Shown piece after piece: positions 12,230 through 25,939 of a stretch of DNA of 64,000 bases. This DNA comes from Vitis vinifera (lineage: Eukaryota; Streptophyta; Magnoliopsida; Vitales; Vitaceae). The translations under genes were made by a program, and so were the position numbers. The notes under the pieces are model-generated. The model had not been told where the DNA came from. It searched no databases and saw only the letters and a program-made list of their open reading frames with translations. The DNA lies in contig NC_081813.1 of assembly GCF_030704535.1 (NCBI RefSeq), positions 10,231,001 through 10,295,000 of the forward strand, written 5' to 3'. Position 1 is the stretch's first letter; every line of letters begins with the position of its first letter.

Positions 12230-14283
12230 AATATAGTAAAAAGGATTGGGCTATTTCTAAGGAAACTTGAGCACTAAGTTGATCACATTAGAGGAAAGCT
12301 GATATGAACTAATATCATTTTCCTTATCTTTTTAGGAAAGAGAATGGATGGAAACAAAATCAAAGTGAGAATGAAATGAATCAAAATTAGGAATTTTGTT
12401 TAAGTGTTTACAAAACTATAATAAATGGGAATGAGAATGAAACTGAATTTTTTTATGTTTTACTAGCTATTAAAAGATCTAATAAAATATGTAAGTTTTC
12501 CATAATGTCCTTGATAGAAATGGTACTTTCTAAAAGGTAATAAAAAAATTAAATGTTATATTTAAAAAAATAGAGAAATTTAAAATTATTCACACAAAAA
12601 TCTTAGATTTATATAATTAGAATGGAATTTGGATTTAAAATATTTATTTTTATTGACAATAAACTATTATGAAGTAATTTTTTATGGCATTTGAATTTAA
12701 TAAGTGATTATTAATATTCATAGAAATAAAATAAAATAAATATAAAAATATTGCTCTTTAAATTACCTTTTATGTGTTAGAGTTTCACTAGATGAATATT
12801 ATTTAAAGGTTAATTTCACTTATTTCTTATGAAGTTTGAGCTAAATAAACTTAATCATTGTTAGTTTGAAATTTCAAGTTCATTTTGAGCGTTTTTTTAA
12901 GAAGTGTTTTTTTTTAGCCTAAAAAATGTTTTTTTTTTAAATGTGTTTAACAAATTTTAGGAAATATTTTTAAAAATATGAAAAATCACTTATAGTATTG
13001 AAAACTCATTTAGAGTACTTAAAAGACGTTTTTAATACTTAAAAGGTAAAAAATTTCAAATGTTGGAAATACTATAAATGCTTCTAAGAATCACTATTAA
13101 ACATTTAAAAAAAAAAACGCTTCAAGTAGAAACACTGTAAACACACTCTTCATCAAACATGTCTCGTAACCTTTTCATTTGTTAAATGTATTCACCTATA
13201 CCATTTAAATGTTAATTTTACCCTATTTGAAGATTTGAATTAAATACACTTAACCACCGTTAATTTAAAATTTCATTAAATCTCCAACCGTTTCATCTGT
13301 TTCTCATTTGTAATTTCATCACTCACCTGTCCTTCAACTAAAATAAAGATATTTGATACTGAAACTCTTGTCCAAACTTTATCTCCTTTTACATTTCTTA
13401 ATTTCACTTATCTCTTTTTTTTTTTTTTTTTTTTTTGACTAAAAATAAGAAAAATAAGGGAGGCATTTGATGACATTTTTATCCAAAGTTTGATTTACGG
13501 AATAGGAATGATCTTCTTGGGTAACCTCAAGGAAACCCATTTTTTATTTTGGATGAATGGTTTCCTCCATTGAGGGGAAAAATGCATTTTTCAATAATTT
13601 CTTTTTCTTCTTCAACTTTTCCAAGGACAACCTGTCATGAAAAAGAAAAAAAATTACATTTCTCTTTATATTCTTTCCCTCAAATTTTCCCTTGACCAAA
13701 CAGTCTTTGCAAGTATTGTCCCAAATAGTACAATAAACAATTTCAAAACAAAACTCAAAGTCTGAGCTGTTATAAGTCAAATATCAAGTTTCCATAATTA
13801 ATAATACAGACCCCAGCACCACTTCATGGGAGCTCATTCAGTTTCTAAGTGAAAAAGCCAAGCCAATTCCAGAAAATATAAAAGATATTAGTGTGAAGGC
13901 ATCTGTCAACATGTTCTCTACAACCTATAGATGTCTGTTGTATGACAATAAATAAAAATAGAAATAAAAATAAAAATAAATAAAAAAGGACATGCAGAAC
14001 CAAGTCAAATTCAGAATTGAAGGTGTCCAAGCATTAGATTATCAATAGAAAGAATTACTCATTATATGTAGTTTTTTCCAAATGAAAACAGAAGGAATGA
14101 GGGTTGGCCCTAACTGTGAAAGAAAAGAATGTGATTGGGTCTACTGGGTTAGGATCTCTACACTGCCCCACTACCTTCCTGTGTGTAAAAGAAATTTAAA
14201 AACTTCCAGTCTACTCAAGATCTGGCAAAGCCACATGCTTCTGTAATTACAAGAACTAATCTTTATCATAATTGGGCTACTCC
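12230..14283. other. Intergenic, with a possible MITE at 12888-13146
   Basis: The segment 12888-13146 starts GAGCGTTTTTTTAAGAAGTG and ends with AACGCTTCAAGTAGAAACAC near 13132. These ends are partly inverted copies of each other, so a small hAT- or Tourist-like element is possible; boundaries and target duplication are not clear. A pure T tract lies at about 13415-13436. No gene is visible. Confidence 0.4.
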
Positions 14284-14289
14284 TTTATT
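14284..14289 (-). terminator. Poly(A) signal AATAAA of the DLNQP gene
   Basis: AATAAA on the minus strand lies about 95 bases beyond the stop codon at 14384, a usual distance for a plant near-upstream element. It is assigned by position only. Confidence 0.45.
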
Positions 14290-14383
14290 AAGCATTAACC
14301 CTTTTCACCGATCTTGGTTCCACTTCATTTACCAAAGGAACATCCCTATAAAATTTATCATTCTTGGCTCATTCCCATATAAA

Positions 14384-17300
14384 CTAAGAGCTGAAATCCT
14401 CCTCCAGAGGCTGGTTTAGGTCAGGTAGCAGGAATCTAGGCTCCTTTTTCACTACAGCTTGAACTTTTGAAGAACCATTAGGTAAATATTGGTGTGGTAC
14501 AGCATACTCACCACTGCCTGTGACTATTGTGGGCACCATTGGAGCTGGGTGACTCGGGTCACAAGCGGCTTTCTGTTTATGAGGTTGATCAGCCACAGGT
14601 TTGAATGCAAGAGATGGGGCAACTGCCTTCTTTGCAGGAGGTGATTGTGTACCAAGCTGTAAAGAGCAATAAAACACTATTACATTGTATACATGTAGAT
14701 TCTCATCTGCCCAAATTCGTTATAATTTGTAAAATAGATTATATAGCAGGGATACCACATTGTTAATGTGTAAAGTGATAATACTATTACTTCACTATCA
14801 TGTGTGTGTGTGTTGTGAATTTGTAGCAAAACCGAAAACAATTTGATACCTTAGCAACTCTTAGACAACAACTAGATGAAAAGAGAAAACAGTCTTTGAA
14901 ACACCTTCTTAAGAACTTGTAGCTATGAAAGAAATTACATACTATGATTCAAGTTATGCAATGCTTCATTTATTAACTTTATTACAAAATAAAACTAAAT
15001 AATTCTTGAACACAAATTTCTATGTTTATATCAGGCATCACACAGATTCAGACAAAAATATTATTGAATGACCAAAGAGCAAGAGAAGAATTATTTTATT
15101 ACGTAGATAAAAAGCAAGTTCTATGTTTAGGCAACTGTTAAAGAGGCCAACATGTTACTGCACCTAGCAACCATGAGCAACCGATAGCAAATGAAGAAAA
15201 TCACAGAATATTTCAATCTGCCAAGCCAACTCTCTCAATTATCTTTAACAGACACTCTAAGCCAAAGTCCAAATTGTTGACAGATGGAGGTGGGGTGTAG
15301 TTGGCAAAATCAAGGGTATGCATTAAATTTCATCGGAGACACTGTTTGGATACTCGTTTTGGTGAGAGCAGCATTACTCAGTCTAGTATACACCACGCAG
15401 TGGAACAAAATACATTACATTACTTTATAATGGACAAGAACTCTATCCAGACTGCTGTTACACTTATACCAGTCATTATACAGGCCACAAGATAAGTTAA
15501 CAGCCTTGAACATAGAGGAAAATACAGTTATGTACCTAAACTGTCGACTATGAATTCAGAGCCATGCAATTTTTCTCATTATGATTGCTCCTTTAATTTT
15601 TTATTGAGAAAACCTAAGAATTTGTATCTAGCATGCCATCTATGTCTATAGTTAGAATCAACGAAGGAAAACTAGCAAGAAGGCACTTTGATAAAAGGAA
15701 AAAAAAAAAAACTAAAATAGCAGACTACAGGTTAAATTAAAAGCATATTGATAGGAAAAAAAACTTAATGATTATGGTAGAATGCAATGCATGATAATAA
15801 AGTAACAGGTTAAATTACATAGCGGTAAATCAACACAACTGCAGCATACATTTATAAGCAGCAATCTAATTAGCTTAAGAACGTAATGGTACATCGTATT
15901 AATGACAGGAAAATCAAGAAAAGGAAAGTTAATCCTAGTAGAATCCTTCAGACATAAAAATGGATAAGGACCTGAAACAGACACCTATATTCATTGTAAG
16001 AGCCCATGCAATGAATATACATATAAATAAATAAATTAATTAATTAATTAATATACAAAGAACTTAGAATAACAAACTGGTTACAATAAAGAGGATGTAC
16101 TTTCTTTAATCAAAATAATTGCACATATAATACTGAGTTAGAGATTATCAATCTAATTGACTAATAGAAACAAAAATGAAAAAGTAGAGAAGGAAACTGG
16201 AAGAAACTATTTCACCTTCACTCTTTTCAAGTGTTCATTTTTCGCTCTGTGTTTTTTCAAATTCATAGCTAAAGTTTGCAGTTCCTGCTCAAGGATGAAT
16301 TAAAAGATAAATAAATAAATATTCAGTATAAGAAACCCAACATATTTAGACTAATAATAAAGGAGGACACCCGGTAAAGAGTCTAAAGACGCTGAAGAAT
16401 ACAAACCATCTGCAGATGATTCCTTTCCTTCAGTAGCAACTCCTCCTCCTCTTTAAGTTCAGCAAAAGTCTGCAAGCAGCCAAAAACATTACATACCACA
16501 CTAGTTAAGTACATGATGCAGTTCTGGAAATTACAATTGAAAATTGAGAAAAATGCCTAAACACCTTTTTCCTTATTGGTAAATAAGTTGGATGATACTT
16601 TGTGATTAGGGCAAGAAGTTAGAAGTAAGAATTTAAATACAGAAACAACTATTGTTTGAAGACAAAGAACTAAATGAGTCCATGAAAATTTTACTGATAA
16701 AATTCTTCAACTAGGGAACGACACTAGCTTATTGAAGCAAGGTGACTAAGGTACTCATCAAGAAAATCACAGAATTTCGAGGCACAAGGTCAATGAATCC
16801 ATTCAGAAAATATTTAATACTTGATATATCGTACCAGATGGACATACCCATAACATATATCATAATGTTTTATAAGGTCAGAACTCAAAAGAAAACAAAT
16901 GCATCAAATAATTTGTGCAGAGTCCACAAAGCACAAGATGGATTAGGCAGCATGACCAAGTAGTGTAGGTGATCCATATAAAAGTACAGGAATAGTTGTA
17001 CATTACGTGACAGATGCATATGCGACAACCTTTATTTAAGAAAGATAAACTTCAAAACTTTTTTCTTAAAAGGCTCATTAAATGGATGTGTGCAACATAA
17101 TTCAAGATTAAAAGTAAAACTTCAGAAACTTTCTTTCCATCGTCTTTTTTGACTTTACTAAAACAAATACCATTCAAGGGATTGGATAATGATGAAACAT
17201 GGAGAGTTAAAACTTGAATGATGCTGAACCTAGCTATCATGCCATGGGCTTAGTTAATGATGCATCAGATACCTTTCTCTTTCGTTGCTTCCTGATGTTA

Positions 17301-19904
17301 GATGATTCACCGACAGCAATATTCTGTACATAGCCATTATGGGGACAGCATAAATGAATTAATGAGCCATCTTTGTAGGTAACTTACTATACTATATACA
17401 TCCAAAATAATTGAACAAACACAAATAATTAAAACCAAATGAAAACAGTTACACATACGAAACATCTACCATCCAAGAATCTAAACAAAACATCATGCAT
17501 CACATGACTCGCTTCCCTCAATTGAATCACTTCTATTAGAGTTTCAAGATCCTATATTCCTTATATGATATAAGAACCTCACAATGACGAGACTCAAAAC
17601 AAAAATAATTGAATGTACACAAATAATAAAAATAAACGAATATTAATAAAATACCCCACACCAGGTGACTGAATTCCCTTGACCACATGTTGACACTTCA
17701 TTCATGCCAAAACAAATCAAAACTCGGGACCTTTCATTTACATGCTGTTCAGACCAGCTTAACGGTGCTCATGGTTCTCCTAGACCCAAATTAAGGTCTA
17801 AAATGGCTAATCATCGGCAGAGAAATCAGCTCCAAATGCACAATGTAGAAGCAAGGATTAGCGATATGAACAATGACTGGACAAGAGCCATCCCATTTGA
17901 GTCACATGCAAAAACTTCACGTGCCGCAGCAAGGGGCAGCATGGACGGCATACAAGTCATTTTCACATAAGAAACAACAATAGGATAAGGGACACATTGG
18001 CCACCTCTGATCAGAAGTGGGAAGCAATCAACCAGGAGGAAGATTACAAAAAGAGAAATTTCCAAGAAAGTTTTGTCATTAAAATTTTGGATCAGCAGGA
18101 GAATAAAACAACTAGATCCCAGGGCCAATCCAAGGGCAAATGTTGGATTGAAATCACCGCATAAGTCCAAAATGCCACCTATATGAGACACATTGCACCT
18201 TGGCCAAACAACCCCATTGTTAAGGCATTATGAAAACTACCCCATGATCTCCTCCCATAGTAAACTGTCCTTTTTTCCCATTTGTGGACAGAAAAATTCT
18301 TCATGGTTTTCATTTTCAAAACTAAATGTCACATCTACACATAATCACAGTCCTCAAATCATATGATAAACAGATGTAATATAATTTATCAATAGATGTA
18401 TATAATTTGGACCCACCGAATGAGAAAGCTATCATGACTGGGAATCAAAGGCCATGAATTCTTTCAGCAATAGAATAAAAGGGAAAAAAAGAAAAAAAAG
18501 ACTGCAACTTTTTAAGCTTTTGACTGTGTCAATGACGATCTGACTTGACTTTTGAATTTTATTCAGAATGGAGGGTTGAGATGGATCTGTCGTTCCGCTC
18601 CCGGCATATTCATATTTGTCTCATTATGAAAAAGCTAACGATAAACAGTTGGGTCTCGAGATTTTCGAAGTAGATAAATAATGGAAGGTGCGTCCACAGG
18701 ATACACCAAACGACTGCGACTACAGGGAATCATTTCCCCTACTCACCACATCAAAGTGCACAACCACTACCAACACTACAACAAACACACTCCTATTTGC
18801 CACGGTGACACGCCATCGATAAAACAGGTATCCAAGGCTCTTTGACCAAACTGCCCCCCGTGTGGAGTAAGTGGGTTTGACTCCCTACGAGGACTTTTCC
18901 GTCATTTCGACTATGTCATCATCCAACACAACAGGTGTCAAGACCGGTTTAAGACAGACTCCGGAGTCTTCGTAGGAATGACTGGTCAATATGAATTGAC
19001 GGAAATGCCCTTTGACACGGGGCGCTTTGGTCTTTTCAGAGGGAAGACACTGCCACATCGTCACACCATTATGGTTTCGGCTGGTGAGCGGGAGAGTGAT
19101 GAGAAAAAACGTGATGACTCATTTAATCCCCTTCTGACTTTATGCTTTGATGGAAAGTCTCCATTTTTTTCTTTTCTAATTTCAGAAACAAAACTACTCT
19201 CAATTTTAAGAAAAATGAAAAGGGAACGTCATTTCCTGAAAATTGAACGATCCAAAAGAAACAAAGCATCCATGACGATCCGGCGACCGGTGAATAGGCC
19301 GATATCAAAGAAAATTACCAGAACAGCCCGAAGAATAAAGAATGAACGAATAACCAAAAAGGGCCCAAAAACAAAAATCTGACAGGTTTTAGGCAAGTCT
19401 CATATCTCTCTCCTGAACAAGGCGAGGTAAATACCAGACTTTTTCAAAGGGTATTTTCGTAAATAATTACGCAACATCGAATCACACAAAAACGAACTGA
19501 GTGACGGTCAAAATAACCAGCCACGCCACCACAACTCCGACCCTATCGCCGGCGGCCGGCACCCCACCGCAACACTGACAAAGAAACTCATAAGAAATCG
19601 CCTAACAAACCTTAGATCTCATGTCGGATGCCTTATCGGCTCGGGTGGAATCTTCGACGTCCGTAGCGCCACCGCTAGCGGAGGTGGCGCTTCTCCAAGA
19701 AAGCGGCGTACTGGGGCTGTCTCTGGCGGGCTCGCCTTTTTCCTTGAGTATCTGCTTGGAGCGACGCTGTCGGACGCTCCAGTCGACGGCAACTCCATGA
19801 GAGCTCCGCATCGGGGCGGGGTCGGAGTACTTGAGCCGAATCAGCAGCTCAGCCACCACGGACTGGTTCATAAGAGCGGCTTCAACCCAATCGCTGTTGC
19901 TCAT
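14384..19904 (-). CDS. Plant-specific protein, coiled coil plus EAR motif (DLNQP), 5 exons
   Basis: Exons on the minus strand: 19904-19611, 17323-17273, 16469-16407, 16284-16216, 14656-14384. Every junction has GT...AG and every intron is phase 0, giving 98+17+21+23+90 = 249 residues. The start is the MSNSDWVEAAL methionine: it follows a TATA box by about 60 bases, whereas the longer in-frame extension upstream is low-complexity and would cross that box. The N-terminal part has WVEAALMNQSVVAELLIRL and the basic phrase SVRQRRSK (about 43-50). Residues 99-159 are basic then strongly helical (KQRKRK, ELKEEEELLLKERNHLQM), as in a coiled coil. The C-terminus has LLPDLNQPLEED, an EAR-type DLNxxP motif that recruits TOPLESS-type co-repressors in other proteins. 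The arrangement matches a small family of uncharacterised plant proteins; from memory Arabidopsis At1g16500/At1g79160 are similar, unverified. A nuclear repressor role is inference. Confidence 0.85.
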
Positions 19905-19960
19905 GGTGGCGGAAGAGCAGAGAAACGGTGTGTTATGTGTGTGGGGTGAGGAAAATGGGA

Positions 19961-19967
19961 TTATATA
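19961..19967 (-). promoter_or_regulatory. TATA box of the DLNQP gene
   Basis: TATATAA on the minus strand lies 57-63 bases upstream of the chosen ATG at 19904. A start site about 30 bases downstream of it would leave a 5' leader of some 30 bases. A CT/GA-rich tract (about 20006-20039) lies just upstream on the promoter side. Confidence 0.5.
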
Positions 19968-20540
19968 TGTGATGAGAGGATTTTGTAGATGCCAATTCAC
20001 AGCCCTTCTTTCTTTCTTCTTTTCTTTCTTTCTTTCTTTTGCTTGGGCCCACACACCTGCTGACGTGCCACTGTCCACTTTTCTCTGGTCTCTTTCCTTC
20101 TCCCTCTCTCCTTTTTGTGCTCTTTCATGTTCTCATTGGCAGCGGCTCGTGTCCCTCACGCGCTACTGCCGCGGGAGGATAAATGCTGTGCCTGTTGTGG
20201 GTGGTGACTTTGTTTGACAAATGTCACTCCCGTTCCAAATTATATTTTTTTAATAATTTTTAAATTTGATATGAAGATAATATTTATTTTCATCCTAAAA
20301 TTTAAACTTTCTATTCCTGGATGCGATGGTAAAAATCGAAGTAAACTATTAAATGACACAAGGTCCAAAAATTAAAAAAATTAGTTTTTATTCTTAAAAA
20401 ACTATAAATATATGTACAAAAAGAGATTATTAGATTTCTTATTCCAAATAAAATTCAAAATTTAGGATAAATAAAGTCTTTCTTCCTATTAAAACCTATT
20501 TTCAAGACTTCACGAGCAAGGTTATGAAATACCAATTTTA

Positions 20541-20783
20541 CGTAATGTTTGGTTATAAAAATACTAAAAAAGAAAAATATCTAGAAAATGATTTTTTTTA
20601 TAATAAAAAAATACAAAAAAAATCACATATAATTTAAATTAATAAACAACTTATTTATTTTCAATTTATTTCATCAGTAAAAATAATTTTTTAATTTTTT
20701 AATTTATTTATGTCTTTTATTTTATTTTTTATAATTTTTCTTTTTAGTTTTTTCCTTTGCATTTTCATGGAACAAACATATCC
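20541..20783. mobile_element. Tourist-like MITE, 243 bp, TTA target duplication
   Basis: The left end reads CGTAATGTTTGGTT and the right end, read from the other strand, GGATATGTTTGTTCC. The inverted similarity continues inward through AAAAACTAAAAAGAAAAAT-like sequence. TTA flanks both sides (20538-20540 and 20784-20786), the 3-bp duplication of PIF/Harbinger-mobilised elements. It is non-coding. Confidence 0.6.
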
Positions 20784-21062
20784 TTAGTGTTCATTAATGT
20801 TGATTTTCATATACTCCTTATTTTATATTTTTAAAAATAAATAATTATAAAAATAATAACTTCCATGTAAAATACTGTAACTTTATAAAAGGTATAAATT
20901 TATTTTATGTCCTTAAAAATTATGTCTAATTATTTAATATTTTAATTTTTGAAAACCCATTTTAGAAGGGTAAGCCTTAATGAATTATAAAATTATTGGA
21001 TTTTATCTAATAGTTATTATCCTTTGAAAAAAACAGAAAAAAATGTATAAAATGACACCTTA

Positions 21063-21415
21063 GGACATGTTTGAGAATTGATTTTTAGAACAATTTTTTT
21101 TTTTTTCAAAACAAAAAATATAGAAAACAGTTAAAAACTATTTTATGTCTTTTATTCTAAAGAATAAAAAACATAATGTTTACAAAAAAACATATTTAAA
21201 TTATTTTTTATTATTTTTGAAGGGTTGTTTTAAATAATAATTATACATCATGTAGAATGATTAAAAATAAAATACTAGATATAAAAATTATTTTTGAAAC
21301 ATATTTAAAAATATTAAAGGTTTCCGAACATGACTTTTGTTCTACAAAATTCAGAAAATGACTTTCAAAAACTATCTTTTAGAATCGTTTTGGAAAACAA
21401 TTACCTAACAAATCC
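21063..21415. mobile_element. Tourist-like MITE, 353 bp, TTA target duplication
   Basis: The ends are GGACATGTTTGAGAATTG on the left and, read from the other strand, GGATTTGTTAGGTAATTG on the right. TTA lies at 21060-21062 and 21416-21418. The interior is AT-rich and non-coding. Confidence 0.65.
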
Positions 21416-22497
21416 TTAATTATCTATTTTTAAGATATTATGATTCCAATCAATAAATATATCATATATTAATTTCAAAATTATTAATTATATAAAAAAA
21501 ATGAAAATATTTAAAATCAATTTACGCACATTCATTTCTAAATGATAAACATAAAAAAAAAAAAAAAAACACATATTAGCATAACAAGGTAGCAATTTTT
21601 ATGATAATAGAATAACAAAATATATAGCAAAATGGGGATTAAATCATAAAATTTTATTAATTAATAAAATTAGAAATATTGGTGCATTTAAAATTTGTCT
21701 TTATTATTATTTGATTTATTAATGTAGGAACAGAAGTACAAAATATTTAAAAGTTTTTTTAATTATTTATAATTATTTCCATAATTATAATTATTTCCAT
21801 AATTATAATTATTCAATACACTTTGCATCTCAAACTTTGGCATGTTTTACGCTTTGTCCCATTATGGTCAAATTTCACGTTTTGTTCTCCAAACTTATTT
21901 AAAAACAATACTTTATCCTCAAACTTGTAAAAAATGTCTCAATTTGTTAACTAAAAAAATAAATGTGAAATGTAAAGAATTTTTTATTTTTTTGCCCAAA
22001 TTCAAGTTCTCATATGTCATAGTTGCATGCAAAAACTTACAAATAATAGTATTTCTAAAGCCTATAGGACGTTCCATTTCAAAGATATTAATTCAAAATT
22101 AGTTCCACCAAAGTTCAAACCATTGCTCGAATCAGGATGTAAAATTGAGTAATCATTTTTATAATTTTAAGAAAGGTTTGTAATTGAGTTAAAGTGTTGC
22201 TCTTTAATAAATTTTGATGACAAATAGTTGAATTCTGAATGCGAGGGATAAAAGTGTAAAATATGCCATAATGAGTAAACAAAAACAAAATGGAAAAATG
22301 ATGTGTTTACCTTTTTTTTTTAAGTTTTTTATTTAAAATAAGATTATCCATTTCTTTTCATTTTTTTTAATAATTTTTGTTTATTCTAATTATCTCATTT
22401 CTCCATCTTTCAAACTCATTTTAATATTCCAAGTGCAATTTTTTTTCAAATATTTTTCTCAATTTTCTAAATGAGTTAACAAAAATAAGGAAAGGTT

Positions 22498-22532
<35 letters not shown>

Positions 22533-22839
22533 GTTCTCTTGAGAATTGATCACTTTTTGAAGATTTTCTTTCATAATTTTTTTGAACTTCTAATTATGTT
22601 GTTTCTCAACATTTCAAACACATTTTAATCTTCCAAATCCAAATCCTTTTGAGCTTTTTCTCTTTGAGTCTCTAAATGAGTTAACAAAAATATGGAAAAT
22701 CACTCATTTACCTTTTTAAAGTATTATTCTTTCCTTTAGTGAAAATGTTTCATGATAATCATTGTTTTTCTTCTTTTTTTTTATTATTATTTTTATAGTG
22801 AAACCCTCATCTATAAACATGGTTTTAGATCATTCTATT

Positions 22840-25130
22840 TTGTGAGAGGCACTTCTCTTGGTCTTGTAAAACCATTACCGTCAATGGCTATATGCCTAAT
22901 TGACACTTCAAAGAAATCCCAAACTTGATTTTTAGTTGTATATTTCATCTTTTCCTTCATGGCATCATACCAAAACATAGAGTTTTTTTACATTCATGAC
23001 TTATGAAAAGGAGCTTGAATTATTATCAAGTCCAATATTAAGTTAGTCTCTTGAAAGTATACAATATAACAACTAGAAATTGTTGATTTCCTTATTCATA
23101 AAGATCTTTTTAATTATATTGTCTTGTTTTCATTTGGTAGAGTTTAAGTGCTTATAGGTACTAAATGTTCTTCAATGAGTGGTTGTACTTTGGTATGATA
23201 TCATATTACCTTCTTTGTGAGATAATTCAACAATCTTCCCTTTCTTCATGATCCTTACCTATTGGAGTTCATTGAATAGCCTATGAAATAACCACAAATT
23301 GTTCTATTTTTTTTATTTTTTTTAAATTGAGGATTATAAACCCTCACTTCAATTGAACAATCATACGTTTATAGATTATTTAAACTTGGTTTTAGGAACT
23401 ACTTTAGAGGGAACTCAATTCAAAATATACATAACAGTCTTTAAGGCTTTCTTATAAAGGTTTAAGGGGAGGCTTGAATTGCTTATCATACTCTTTACCA
23501 TATCCATTAAGGTTTGGTTTCTTCTTTCATCTGCACCATTTTGTTTTGGTGTACCTAACATTGTATATCATGCAATAATGCCTTCTTCTTGAAGAAACTT
23601 AGCAAATAGACTTCACATTTGACCATTTTTTGTGAACCTTCCATAAGATTCGTTGTCTATGTTTGATAAATGATTTTGATTTTTCATTCATTTTATTTCT
23701 CTACTTCTACTTTATATATATAAGGTCACTTATATCTATATGTATAATCTAAAGAATTTCAAATCTCCTCTTGGAAACCTTAGAATTCTTGTTGATCTAC
23801 TTTCCCTTAATGGCGATCTATACAAGTACTAAAATTAGTATAATCAAGAGGTTTTAAAAACTCCATCTTTCATTAATCTTTAAATTCTCTTTGTTGAGAT
23901 ATGTCCCAATCTCCTATGCTAAGGTTTGGAGGAGTGCCCATTATTAATACAACACTTTGTGCCAACATTATTAACTTGCATGGTCAAAAGAAAACATTCA
24001 TACATGTAATCCAAATTGAATCTACATAGACCATCAATTAGAACATCATTGACAACAATAGTACCATTCTTAAATAAAAAATAAAATTTAAGTCTTTAGA
24101 CATGAACTTAAAACCAATGGTACTAGTTTTGCAATAGAAACCAAATTTCTAAAAAATAATGGAATATAAAAAGTGTTCTCAAGATCCAAATGAAAACCAG
24201 ATTTTGCAATGAATCTAAATGTTCTTCCAACTTTGACTTTCAAACACATCCAATTTACTGAGTAGATGCTCTATTCATTTGCCTTCCATTTCCTTAGGTT
24301 TAAAAACCTTACATAACTTTAGCAACATAAATTTTAATACTAGAACCAATCCACCATGTATTATTAGGTGCATTTACAAAATGAGATTCATGAGATACAT
24401 AGGTAAAAGGAGTACCCTTCTTGTTGAGTTAATTCTTAAACTTCACATAGTCCTTCATGTGCCCCTTTTGCAAAAGGAACAATAACCTTATTAACTTTCT
24501 TCCACTTTGTCACTTTCTTTTTCTTTCCTCCAGATCACCTTTAGGTTTTTTGTCATTTACCTCATCATGAGTTGCCTGATAAGCAATCTCTAACTTCTCA
24601 TGCTTCAGTCTCCCTTACTCTAGAATGCACATAGTTAGAAGTTCATTGAATGTTCATCTCTCATTATGTGTGTTATATGAGATAGTAAAAGAACCATATT
24701 CCTTAGGAAGAGAGTTTAATATATATCAAATGGACAAGAATGACTTAGAATTCCCTATCTCCAACAACTTCAATTGAGAAACAATGTCCCTCATCTCTAT
24801 AATGTGTTCACACACATTCGAAGAATTGTTATGCTATTTGCTTGAAAGTTTATTCATAAGGGTACAAGCACTTGCTTCATAAAAACTTACAAATTGTTCT
24901 TCCACAACCTTTATAAAGTCCTTTGCCTTATTAGATTCAGGGATTGAACCCCTAATGCTTTCTTTGATATATATAATTCTTCATGAACATCATAGGTGAT
25001 TAGATCGCTCCTATGATTGAAAGGTAGATCTTTCACTTAGCATACTTACAATTCCTTGGGGATAGGTGGTTCATCCTCATGAAGCACCAAGCCAAGGTCC
25101 ATACACCCCAAAATTAGGAGAATTTTCTCA
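22840..25130 (-). pseudogene. Ty1/copia gag-pol remnant
   Basis: Read on the minus strand, gag-like sequence comes first (about 24450-24920: an acidic and lysine-rich linker, FAKGAHEG near a lost zinc knuckle, and the phrase LPKEYGSFTISYNTHNE). Integrase-like sequence follows at about 23430-23680, including SYGRFTKNGQM, FAKFLQEEGIIA, GTPKQNGADERRNQTLMDMV and a motif like NSSLPLNLYKKALKT. Both are cut by many stops and frame changes. These are domains of a Ty1/copia polyprotein (capsid, integrase); reverse transcriptase and LTRs were not found. It is inert. Confidence 0.65.
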
Positions 25131-25539
25131 TTCCAATAAAAAAAAATGATCACCACATAAGATTGGACCCACAAGAATTAGTGAAAATACCACCTGGTCG
25201 CATTTTCGATCCGGTTTACTCTATTAAACCAATTGAGCATTGGGTTCTAAACGAATCGAATGGTTTAAGTTGCCCCCTCTTTTTGTAAGCACGGAAGGCT
25301 CCATTGTATATAAATGTTTGGCTAAAGCCCATCACTAGGCCCTGTTTTATTATGACAAAGCCCACACCCACCCCAGCCATTTGATGCTAAGTCTTGAGCC
25401 CACAAGACGTGGTGATGCCTATACCCTCAATGAGGATAGTTTTTATAGGTGTCCTTATTCCTCTTAGAATCCGATGTGGGATTGCTAACAGGTTGAGTAA
25501 CCAACCTAGGACACCAATCGGCTACACACCTTTTGTTAT
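25131..25539. other. Unassigned sequence between copia debris and repeat R1
   Basis: It contains GATGTGGGATTG and a TGTATATAAATG word but no open frame or recognisable element. It may be the LTR region of the copia remnant to its left; no ends could be fixed. Confidence 0.3.
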
Positions 25540-25939
25540 CTAATATGTCAAACAAAACAATATATATTGGATTTTAATTTTTTTTATAATATTAAATAAA
25601 AATAATATAATATTTTTAAAAATTATAAAATTAGTTTAAATTAAATAATTGATTTTCTTTCATTTTTAATATATTCACATTTAAATATTATACATATTTC
25701 ATTTAATAAAATTTAAAATATTCATATGATTTAATTTGATAATTCAAAGATATAAAATAATATTATTAATTTTTAATTTATTCATATATATTTTAAATTT
25801 TTTATAATTATTTTTAATTTTAATAATATATAAATTACGTATTTATGACGTCATCGGTTCGACCGTGGTTCAACCATCGGTCCAACCAGTAAATCGATAA
25901 CTTTTCTGGTTCGATGACCAGTTCGGTTCTGAAAACATT
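25540..25939 (+). repeat. Dispersed repeat family R1, copy 2
   Basis: It aligns by eye with 11761-12229: the same AT-rich body (ATTTAATAAAATTTAAAATAT), then GGTTCGACC-type words (25854-25890) and the terminus GTTCTGAAAACATTG ending at 25939. No flanking duplication was identified. Confidence 0.6.

Larger units (their letters stand above)
20219..22839. other. AT-rich intergenic region with MITEs
   Basis: Apart from the two MITEs listed separately (20541-20783, 21063-21415) this is AT-rich sequence with homopolymer runs (A tract near 21552, T tract of about 30 at 22503-22532). The longest open frame (21842-22102, 86 codons) has no known domain and typical AT-driven composition. Confidence 0.5.

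Noticed and set aside
18978..19382. A 134-codon plus-strand open frame
   Set aside because: It lies in intron 1 of the minus-strand DLNQP gene, has no domain, and its composition looks like chance Lys/Arg-rich translation.
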